The notes under the pieces: generated by a model | The model's input: the letters and a program-made list of their open reading frames with translations, nothing else | Databases searched by the model: none | What the model was told of the DNA's origin: nothing | Shown: one piece after another, positions 34,991 through 42,227 of the stretch | How positions within the stretch are numbered: position 1 is the first letter of the stretch | Layout: each line of letters starts with the position of its first letter | Assembly: GCA_937889015.1 (NCBI GenBank) | Contig: CALARR010000361.1 | Span: forward strand, 1-64,000 | Length of the DNA stretch: 64,000 nucleotides | Direction: 5' to 3' | Source of the DNA: an uncultured Planctomycetales bacterium | GTDB lineage: Bacteria > Planctomycetota > Planctomycetia > Pirellulales > Thermoguttaceae | Translations under genes and position numbers: made by a program

Positions 34991-35146
34991 AGCGCGTTTC
35001 AGATACCTGTATGGGCCTTTTCGCGTTCGGAACCGTGACGACGCGCCGCCAGCAACGCTACACGTGTGTGCGATACGCACGAACAGTGCGCAGGGAAGGC
35101 CGGTCGAGGGGCAATTGCGGCGAGAGACGACGCCCCGGGGTCCTCT

Positions 35147-35848
35147 TCAGCCCTTGTCCGCCTGGCACAAGTACACAAGCAGCGGACTCTTGGCGGCCGT
35201 CGTGCGGAGGATGCGGAATCCGGCGCGCAGTAAGAGGCCTTCCATGATCCAATCGAGCGTACTGTATTCCCGGGCGATATGTCTGATGGTCTCCTTGCGC
35301 ATGCCTTGCGGCAGGGCATGGACGAAACCGTCAAACTGCACGTGAAGCTCTTCGCCCGTGCTCGCGAACACCACGTCGCACAAGAGGAACAGCCCGTCAG
35401 GCTTGAGCACGCGGCGGACGTTTTGCAGGGCGACGGCCTTCCACAGGTCGGGCAGATGGTGCAGCGCGGCCACGGACACGACCGCATCGAAATTGGCTGC
35501 CGGCTCATCCAGCGTGAGGAAGCCCGCGTGGGAGAACCGCATGTCGGCCAGCCCTTGCGCTCTGGCCTGGGCCTCGGCGTATTGGAGCATGGCAGGCGAG
35601 ACATCGAGGGCCGTGACGCGATGGCCGGCCTTGGCCGCGGCGCGCGCGAAATGGCCCGTGCCCGTGCCGATTTCCAGGACGTGCGAGCCTGGCGCAAGGG
35701 CCAAGGCCGCCAAGAGGCTGGCGTCCTCGGCGGCCAAGTCGCGGAACTCGCTCATCCGCCGCTCGTAGCGTTCGACCTCAGCCATGTCGGCATAGTCAGT
35801 GCCGACTTGCTGCACTTCGTTCCATTGCCAGGCGGGTTGAGAGGGCAT
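35147..35848 (-). CDS. Class I SAM-dependent methyltransferase
   Basis: The 233-residue protein has the SAM-binding glycine motif HVLEIGTGTGHFARAAAKAG (about residues 55-73), the acidic motif II RVTALDVSPAMLQYAEAQA and motif IV FDAVVSVAALHHLPDLW, typical of Methyltransf_11/25 enzymes such as UbiE-like proteins. There is no membrane segment. The substrate is not evident, and the gene stands alone between the GH84-like gene and the exonuclease gene. Confidence 0.88.
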   Translation of the reverse strand: MPSQPAWQWNEVQQVGTDYADMAEVERYERRMSEFRDLAAEDASLLAALALAPGSHVLEIGTGTGHFARAAAKAGHRVTALDVSPAMLQYAEAQARAQGLADMRFSHAGFLTLDEPAANFDAVVSVAALHHLPDLWKAVALQNVRRVLKPDGLFLLCDVVFASTGEELHVQFDGFVHALPQGMRKETIRHIAREYSTLDWIMEGLLLRAGFRILRTTAAKSPLLVYLCQADKG

Positions 35849-36146
35849 TGTGTGGCTCGACTCACTTGAACGGGTGGAGGAAGGTTGTCCATAATATGCG
35901 GGATTGCAGTCGAATATCGGTGGTGCTTGGTATTCCTAGGAAGGGTATAGTGTGGAGTGTGGTCTCGTTTGGGTTCAGTCGCGCGGAGTCGGGATACGAA
36001 GACGTCGGGAGGTCAAGGTCGGTTGGTCTTCGGGCAATTTGATACGCTCCCTCCGCAGTCCGCGCGTACCTCATAGCGAGTTCTGTTTCGCGTGAGATAT
36101 GACGGTTCCAACCGTCTCTTCACTGGCTGGTACCGGAGTAGTGTCG

Positions 36147-37031
36147 ATGAACTTCGCTGCAATTGACTTTGAGACCGCCAACGAACAACGATGCAGCGCG
36201 TGTGCCGTTGGTATCGTCGTTGTCAGGAACTCGGAGATTGCGGAGGAGTATTCCCACCTCATTCGACCTCCCGAGTTGCGATTCAATCGTTACAACACGG
36301 CAATTCATGGCATCCATCCGGAAGATGTGCGCGAACAACCGGAGTTCAATGATCTCTGGATTGAGATTCGAAAATACCTTCACGGTCAGCCACTAGTGGC
36401 ACACAATGCTTCCTTCGATCTCAGTGTACTGACTCGGACGTTGCTGTTCTACGGAATCGAGCACTCTGACTTGACGTACGCCTGCACCAGGAGGATCGCA
36501 CGAGCGGTATGGCCTGGTCTTCCCAGCTACAATCTAGCAGCGGTCGCGCACCACCTGGGAATCGGCTTCCAGCACCATCGAGCTCTTGATGATGCGCGCG
36601 CCTGTGCTGAAGTAGTGCTGCAGGCAAGCGAGAGCAGAGGTGTCCAATCGCTTGAGGAACTCTGTGCCCTATCTGAGAATAGTCCTGCAGCTCCGTCCGC
36701 TGGCGTTTGCAGGCGCGCGATTCGAGAATGTGAAGAGCCATTGACTGTGAATCCGGCTCATCCTTTCTATGGTCGCTACCTCGCTTTCACCGGTGGATTG
36801 ACGTGCATGACACGTGATGAAGCGATGGGAAGCGTGGCTGCCGTTGGTGGTACAAGCGGCGATTCTGTCTCGAAGAAGACCGACTATCTCGTCGTCGGAG
36901 GGCTCTACTCAGCAACATTTGCCGAAGGGTACCATACCGGTAAGCTCAAGAAGGCTCTCACACTGTCTTCCCAAGGCGTGCCAATAGATATCTTGACAGA
37001 AGATGATTTTGTGAGACTGCTTTTCGGATGA
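36147..37031 (+). CDS. DEDDh exonuclease with C-terminal BRCT domain
   Basis: From ATG 36147 (GGAG at 36135-36138) the product has 294 residues. The N-terminal part is a DnaQ-type 3'-5' exonuclease: ExoI AAIDFETANEQRCSACAVG, ExoII HNASFDLSVLTR, ExoIII HRALDDARACAEVVLQ. The C-terminal 90 residues are a BRCT domain (YLAFTGGLTCMTRDEA, DSVSKKTDYLVVGG). This is the epsilon-like exonuclease-BRCT architecture found in various bacteria. Codon use is visibly more A/T-rich than in neighbouring genes, which suggests later acquisition. It converges with ligA nine bases away, and ligA ends in a similar BRCT with SVSKKTDYVVAG. An alternative start is ATG 36099. Confidence 0.88.
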   Translation: MNFAAIDFETANEQRCSACAVGIVVVRNSEIAEEYSHLIRPPELRFNRYNTAIHGIHPEDVREQPEFNDLWIEIRKYLHGQPLVAHNASFDLSVLTRTLLFYGIEHSDLTYACTRRIARAVWPGLPSYNLAAVAHHLGIGFQHHRALDDARACAEVVLQASESRGVQSLEELCALSENSPAAPSAGVCRRAIRECEEPLTVNPAHPFYGRYLAFTGGLTCMTRDEAMGSVAAVGGTSGDSVSKKTDYLVVGGLYSATFAEGYHTGKLKKALTLSSQGVPIDILTEDDFVRLLFG

Positions 37032-37040
37032 CGGTTGCGA

Positions 37041-39575
37041 CTAGTCTGCGTAGATCAGCTTCTCGAACTCGTCCTCGCTGAGCACAGGCACGCCCAGTTG
37101 CCGGGCCTTGTCCAGCTTGCTGCCGGCACTTTCGCCGGCCACGACGTAGTCCGTCTTCTTCGAGACGCTCGAGGCCGCGTGCCCGCCGTGCTGGGTGATC
37201 AGTTCGTTGATCTGGTCGCGCGTGTGCCTGGTGAGCGTGCCGGTGACCACCAGGGTCTTGCCCTCCAAACGTCCCGCGGCATCCCCAGCGCGCAGTCCGA
37301 CCGCTTTCATCACCACGCCCAACGAGGCCAGGTCATCGATCGTCTGCGAGCCGAAGTTGCTGTGGAGGAAGTCGTAGACGCTTTGCGCAATGATCGGACC
37401 GATCTCGTTGGTGCTGCTCAAGTCTTGGACGCTGGCGGCGCGCAGGGCCTGCATCGTGCGGAATCGCTGAGCCAGCACGGCTGCCACGCGCGTGCCCACG
37501 TGGCGAATCGAAAGGGCGGCCAAGAGCCGAGCCAGTCCGCGGTCCTTGCTGCCATGCACGTAGCCCAGGAACTTCTCGGCCTCCTTGTGGCTCATCTTCT
37601 CGGATCGCTCCAGACCTGCCACTGTCTCTCGGTCCAGGCGGTAGAGGTCGGCGTATTCTGTAACCAGTCCCTCTTGCACGAATTGCGCCGCACGCTTCTC
37701 ACCAAGTCCTTTGATTTCCATAGCCGCGGGAGAGACGAAGTGCATGATCCTTGCCTCCGTGTCGCTCTCGGGAAGCGACACGGCCTTCTTCTTGCTGAGG
37801 TTCTCGTCTTCGGCGACCGTGTCCATCCGGACTCCGACCTCGGCCAGACGGCGAATTCGGATTGAGAAAAAACGACTCCTCAACGCCTCATGAATCGTTG
37901 AACCGAGAATCGGACCGATAGCCGAGATCGCTCCGATCTTGGCTGAGCTGGCCGCTTGAAGGCGATCCATCGAGCCGAAGGCCTTGGCTAAGGCCACGGC
38001 CATCGCACCGCTGAGATTCGGCAGAGCGATCGCATACAAGAGCCTGCCAAGGCCGCGTTCCTTGCTCTTCTGGATACCATCGATCAGGCCTTCTGCCACT
38101 CTGGGGCCCACGGTCGCGGTCCATTCCAGTCCCATCAGTTGTTCGGCACTCAACCGGTACAGATCCCCATACCCTTGGATCAGCCCCTGCCCGACAAGCT
38201 GCTCGACCAGCTTGTCCCCCAGTCCCTCGATGTCCATGGCGTTGCGGCTGGCGAAGTACTGCAGCCGCTGCCTGAGCTGGGCCGGACAAGCGAGGTTCGG
38301 GCAGCGGATGTAGACGCCCCCTTCATCCTTGACCAGTTTCGTGTCACACTCCGGGCAGCGGTGGGGAAAGGCGAATTCGGCCAGGTCGGTCTTGCGGCGG
38401 TGTTTCTCCACGCGGACGATGTGCGGGATGATCTTGCCTGCCTTCTCCACCACCACCACGTCGCCGACGCGCACGTCCTTGCGGCGAATCTCGTCCGCGT
38501 TGTGCAGGCTCGCCCGGGAAACAGTCGTGCCGGCCAGTTGCACGGGCTCCAGCTCGGCCACGGGCGTGATCGCCCCCGTCTTGCCCACTTGGACGCGGAT
38601 GTCGTTCAGCCGCGTGGTGGCTTCGTACTTCTCGAACTTGTACGCGATGACCCAGCGTGGAGCCTTGGTGGTCGCGCCCAGACTCGCGCGCTGGTCAAAG
38701 CGGTTCACCTTGAGCACCAGGCCGTCGATTTCGAAGTCCAACTCGTGCAGACGTTCGACAACCTCCTCGCAGTGTTCGACAGCCGCAGCAAAACCGTCGA
38801 AACAGCGGACTTCCGGCGTAATCGGGATGCCGTAGGACTGCATCTCGGCCAGGAACTCCATGTGCGTGCGCGCCTTCAGCCCCTCGTTGGCGCCCACCCC
38901 GTGACAGAAGAATCGCAGCCGGCGCTGGGCCGGGATGCGCGGATCGAGCATGCGGAAGCTGCCGGCCGTCACGTTGCGCGTGTTGGCGAAAATAGCCTCG
39001 CCCTGACGCTGCTGGACCTCGTTCAGGGCCACCAGGTCGGAATTAGTCATGTATATCTCGCCACGCACTTCCAGCAGTGGCGGGAAACCGTGACCCTCCA
39101 GACGCAACGGCACGCCGCGCACGGTGCGCACGTTGTGGGTGATGTCGTCGCCCACGCGCCCATTGCCTCGCGTCACGCCGCAAACGAGTTGCCCCTCCTC
39201 GTAGATCAACGAGACGGCCACGCCGTCGACCTTCAACTCCACGACCCATTCGATCTTCTCGTCAGGCAGAAGCTTGGCCGTGCGCTGGCCAAACTTGTTG
39301 AGGTCCTCGATGCTGTAGGTGTTGTCGATCGAGAGCATCGGCAGGCGATGCTCGACCGGGCGCAACTCCGAAACCGGCCGATCGCCAATCCGCTGCGTGG
39401 GGCTGTCCGGGGTGACCAGCTCGGGGTGCGCGGCCTCCAGGGCCTTGAGCCGCGACAGAAGTCGGTCGTACTCCAAATCGCCGATTTCCGGCCGCGCCTC
39501 GACATAGTACAGATGGTCGTGGCGACGAATCTCCTCGCGCAGTCTTTCGATGTCTCGCGCCGCTTGACTGGCCAT
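37041..39575 (-). CDS. ligA: NAD-dependent DNA ligase with duplicated HhH module
   Basis: LigA seals nicks using NAD. The 844-residue protein is about 170 residues longer than the usual 670. In order it has domain Ia (DHLYYVEARPEIGDLEYDRL), the adenylation motif LKVDG with Lys115, an OB-fold (about 315-400), a zinc finger (Cys407, 410, 425, 430), a first helix-hairpin-helix module (about 446-584), a second similar module (about 617-756) and a BRCT domain (768-844). The two modules share the order MDIEGLGDKLVEQL / MEIKGLGEKRAAQF, DLYRL, RGLGRLL / RGLARLL and IGPI. An extra charged linker (585-616) separates them. All catalytic parts are present, so it should be active. Confidence 0.95.
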   Translation of the reverse strand: MASQAARDIERLREEIRRHDHLYYVEARPEIGDLEYDRLLSRLKALEAAHPELVTPDSPTQRIGDRPVSELRPVEHRLPMLSIDNTYSIEDLNKFGQRTAKLLPDEKIEWVVELKVDGVAVSLIYEEGQLVCGVTRGNGRVGDDITHNVRTVRGVPLRLEGHGFPPLLEVRGEIYMTNSDLVALNEVQQRQGEAIFANTRNVTAGSFRMLDPRIPAQRRLRFFCHGVGANEGLKARTHMEFLAEMQSYGIPITPEVRCFDGFAAAVEHCEEVVERLHELDFEIDGLVLKVNRFDQRASLGATTKAPRWVIAYKFEKYEATTRLNDIRVQVGKTGAITPVAELEPVQLAGTTVSRASLHNADEIRRKDVRVGDVVVVEKAGKIIPHIVRVEKHRRKTDLAEFAFPHRCPECDTKLVKDEGGVYIRCPNLACPAQLRQRLQYFASRNAMDIEGLGDKLVEQLVGQGLIQGYGDLYRLSAEQLMGLEWTATVGPRVAEGLIDGIQKSKERGLGRLLYAIALPNLSGAMAVALAKAFGSMDRLQAASSAKIGAISAIGPILGSTIHEALRSRFFSIRIRRLAEVGVRMDTVAEDENLSKKKAVSLPESDTEARIMHFVSPAAMEIKGLGEKRAAQFVQEGLVTEYADLYRLDRETVAGLERSEKMSHKEAEKFLGYVHGSKDRGLARLLAALSIRHVGTRVAAVLAQRFRTMQALRAASVQDLSSTNEIGPIIAQSVYDFLHSNFGSQTIDDLASLGVVMKAVGLRAGDAAGRLEGKTLVVTGTLTRHTRDQINELITQHGGHAASSVSKKTDYVVAGESAGSKLDKARQLGVPVLSEDEFEKLIYAD

Positions 39576-39615
39576 TCCGCCTTCCAGATCTCGAATGCCG
39601 ACTTCCGAACCGTAT

Positions 39616-39999
39616 TCACTGACAGCCGCAAGCGGCTACGCACGTGTCGCGCATCCCGCGCAGCGGATGGGGAATCAGGCAGATGAACTTCAGCGCGCCG
39701 GGGCCCGTGTTGCGGAATTGGTGTAGTTGATTCGGCGGGACATAGATCACGCTGCCCGCGCGAATCGGGTGCTCGCGGTCTCCCTCCACCGCCACGCCCG
39801 AGCCTTCCAGGATGAACACCTCGTGCTCGTAGCCGTGAGTGTGTTTGGGGGTGTGGCCGGAGGGGGCGACTTCAAACTGCCGCATGGAGAAGCTCGGCGC
39901 GCCGTCGGGCTCGCCCACCAGGCAGCGAATCTTGCAGCCCACGGCCCCCTCTTGTTGAACGGGCGTGGCCTCGATCTGTTCGTAATGCACGATCTTCAT
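39616..39999 (-). CDS. Small cupin-domain protein
   Basis: From ATG 39999 (AGAGAG upstream) the 127-residue product is a single-domain cupin. Metal-ligand motif 1 is SGHTPKHTHGYEHEVFILEG and motif 2 is PPNQLHQFRNTG. The C-terminus contains three Cys (CVAACGC), which is unusual for the family. Such proteins range from dioxygenases to sugar epimerases and regulators, so no reaction is assigned. It lies 40 bases upstream of ligA on the same strand and might be co-transcribed with it, although no functional link is obvious. Confidence 0.8.
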   Translation of the reverse strand: MKIVHYEQIEATPVQQEGAVGCKIRCLVGEPDGAPSFSMRQFEVAPSGHTPKHTHGYEHEVFILEGSGVAVEGDREHPIRAGSVIYVPPNQLHQFRNTGPGALKFICLIPHPLRGMRDTCVAACGCQ

Positions 40000-40158
40000 G
40001 AAGTACTCTCTCTCTTGTGCAAGGCTCGGCATGTCTGCCATCCCTCAGGCAAGAAGTGCGGTGCGGGCCAGCGGAGGGGGCCCCGATTCGTGCGGCAGTC
40101 TGCCGCATCGTGTTGCACGACTCTTCTGAGCACGAACAGACAATGCGAAGGAAGAAAA

Positions 40159-40232
40159 AACCTCGAGGTTGACGACTCCCAGCGCTGCAGCAGCCTCCGC
40201 GAAGAAGGCTACACAGCCGTCCACCTCGAGGT
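40159..40232. repeat. Pair of CCTCGAGG palindromes
   Basis: AACCTCGAGGTT (40159-40170) is a perfect 12-bp palindrome, and ACCTCGAGGT recurs at 40223-40232, about 63 bases later. The bases between can form a larger stem-loop closed by these two elements. Confidence 0.55.
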
Positions 40233-40233
40233 T

Positions 40234-40284
40234 GTTATTGCGTCTCAGGTAAGTAATGCTGCAAGGCCGACCATCGGGAGGCCG
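40234..40284 (+). repeat. Hairpin repeat family 2, copy 1
   Basis: It aligns without gaps to 58451-58501 with about 38 of 51 identical bases counted by eye. TTGC at 40238-40241 can pair with GCAA at 40261-40264, followed by the conserved GGCCGACCATCGGGAG. Confidence 0.5.
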
Positions 40285-40465
40285 GTTCTCCAGGGTAACG
40301 GCCGGGACAGCTACGACACTCCTTTTCTGACACCCAATAATCACCGCAGGGTCTCGTATCTCGCTGGGGCGGACCGCATCAGACTTCAGTATAGCGTCCG
40401 GCGCCTCGGGGTGAGCCAAGTCGGCCACCGCCTGGCCCAGTCTGGTTCGTTTCCCATCAGCCAGA

Positions 40466-40504
40466 CCCTCTTCTACAACAGTCCGGCGGCCCCTGTCAAG
40501 AGGG
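40466..40504 (-). terminator. Candidate hairpin after murD
   Basis: CCCTCTT (40466-40472) pairs with AAGAGGG (40498-40504), with an inner ACAG/CTGT pair. It begins about 30 bases beyond the murD stop. No T tract follows on the minus strand. Confidence 0.35.
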
Positions 40505-40535
40505 GTGAGGGAGGGCTCCCCAAGCGGCGGCCACC

Positions 40536-41861
40536 TCACTCGCGACCGCACGCGGCCAAGGCCTGCACCAGGCCGACGAACGTCTCGCCCCGGTGCCGGT
40601 AATTGATGAACTGATCGAGGCTTGCGCAGCCGGGCGAGAGAACCACCGCATCTCCCGCTGCCGAGTTCTGCCAGACCCACTCCAACGCTTGGGCCAGTGT
40701 CGGCACAGCCGTACTGGCCACATTCGGCGCGAGTTCTGCCGCCTGTTCGAGCAATCGCCTGCCCACGGCACCGAAGAAAGCGACACCACGTGCCCGTGAC
40801 GCAATCGCCGCCAGCATCTCCCGGTAGTCAGCCCCTTTGTCGGTGCCACCGGCCAGCAGCCACAGCGGTCCGGGCAGGGCCTTCAAGGCGGCCACAGTCG
40901 ATTCGGGCGTGGTGGCCGACGAATCGTTGTAGAAGCGCCGTCCGGCAATCGTGGCGATCATCTCCAACCGTTGTGACAATCCAGCAAAGCGTGCCAGGCC
41001 TTCGCTCACGGCACGCGTACTGCAACCTGCGGCCAGTGCGGCGGCCCCGGCACATGCGGCGTTCACCCGATTGTGCTCGCCCGGCACTCGCAGCGGTGGA
41101 ATCTCGTCCAGCGGCAGCATGGGGAGCAAGCGGCCTTGCACGCAGGGGCACCAAGTCGATACTTCGGGATCGAGCGTGTTCAGCACGGCCGCATCGGCGG
41201 CTGTTTGCCAGGTCAGGAGCTTCTGCTTGGATGCCTTGTAGTGCGCCCAGTCGGGATGCCAGTTGAGGTGATTCGGAACGCAATTGGTCACGACGGCCGC
41301 CTGCGGCACTCTTGCCCCGGGCACAAGATAGTGCAGTTGAAAACTGCTGATCTCCAGCACGACCCGATCGTCGGCGGACAGCGTGTCGAGTCCTTCGAGC
41401 AGACTCCGCCCGATGTTGCCTCCCAACCAGGTTCGCCGTCCGTCGGCTTGGAAGACAGCGGCGATCATCGCGGCCGTGGTCGACTTGCCGTTGCTGCCGG
41501 TGACGCCCACCATCGGTGCGCGGCAGTTGGTGAGAAACAACTCCAGTTCGGTGGTGAGCCGCGCTCCGTTTCGGACTGCAACCGTCAACAAGGGATGGTC
41601 CGGGTGCACGGCCGGATTGACGACGATCAAGTCCGCCTGGCGAAAGTCCTCTTCGCGGTGACCACCGAGGTGCAAGCTGTGGATGGGCACGTCGGCCAAG
41701 GTAGTCAGCGAGTCCGCCAGCCGGCTCTCGTCGGCCAGATCGGTAACAGTGACCTTTGCGCCACGTTGGGCCAGGTAGCGTGCGGCGCCCACGCCGCCGC
41801 CGAAATGCCCCAGGCCCATGACCAGGGCACGACAGTCGCAAAGGTCAATGCCTGCTGTCAT
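40536..41861 (-). CDS. murD: UDP-MurNAc-L-Ala--D-Glu ligase MurD
   Basis: MurD adds D-Glu to UDP-MurNAc-L-Ala. The 441-residue protein has the N-terminal Rossmann-like ALVMGLGHFGGGVGAARYLA, the ATP loop VGVTGSNGKSTTAAMIA, LEISSFQLHYL, and the C-terminal-domain motif FYNDSSATTPESTVAALKAL with SPGCASLDQF near the end. ATG 41861 is chosen because the Rossmann motif starts 12 residues later; the frame runs further upstream without similarity. It is separate from the mur cluster at 2.7-11.7 kb, although in most bacteria murD sits between mraY and murG or ftsW. Confidence 0.95.
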   Translation of the reverse strand: MTAGIDLCDCRALVMGLGHFGGGVGAARYLAQRGAKVTVTDLADESRLADSLTTLADVPIHSLHLGGHREEDFRQADLIVVNPAVHPDHPLLTVAVRNGARLTTELELFLTNCRAPMVGVTGSNGKSTTAAMIAAVFQADGRRTWLGGNIGRSLLEGLDTLSADDRVVLEISSFQLHYLVPGARVPQAAVVTNCVPNHLNWHPDWAHYKASKQKLLTWQTAADAAVLNTLDPEVSTWCPCVQGRLLPMLPLDEIPPLRVPGEHNRVNAACAGAAALAAGCSTRAVSEGLARFAGLSQRLEMIATIAGRRFYNDSSATTPESTVAALKALPGPLWLLAGGTDKGADYREMLAAIASRARGVAFFGAVGRRLLEQAAELAPNVASTAVPTLAQALEWVWQNSAAGDAVVLSPGCASLDQFINYRHRGETFVGLVQALAACGRE

Positions 41862-42227
41862 GGCGGTTACACGGTCGGCCGTGGTCGACCGGCCAGAGAG
41901 GAATACAACCAGAGCCCCCCGGGAGAAGACCAGGCGTTCGCACCGAACGCCTGCCTCCCGCGGCCTCCTTTTCCAAACACCGACGGGCGTTCTGTATAGC
42001 ACAAAATGTGGCGATTGTCGTCGGGGATCGCAGGGCCCTCGTTGAAGCGGCACACTCCTCGCCTCCGCGCGAACGTCATCCCTTCTCTCAAGGGCCTTCG
42101 GCAAGTCCCTGCCGCCGGGCAGGCCGATTCCCCCGCGGTGGCGGCGGTCAACCGTTGTCAGCCGGGTTGGGGCGGTGATAAGATGATAGTTTGCCTCGTT
42201 GTCGACCGAGGCCACAGGGAACCATCC

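Larger units (their letters stand above)
40000..40535. other. Intergenic region with palindromes and a diverged repeat
   Basis: This 536-bp stretch between murD and the cupin gene has open frames on both strands (for example 40045-40680 minus), but none with a convincing family match. It contains two AACCTCGAGGTT-like palindromes, one copy of a hairpin repeat (40234-40284) and a hairpin just after murD (40466-40504). A decayed gene cannot be excluded. Confidence 0.5.

Noticed and set aside
40045..40680. A 211-codon minus-strand frame after murD
   Set aside because: It begins inside murD, crosses the palindromes and a repeat, and has no recognisable domain or ribosome-binding site. It could be decayed coding DNA but is not supported as a gene.
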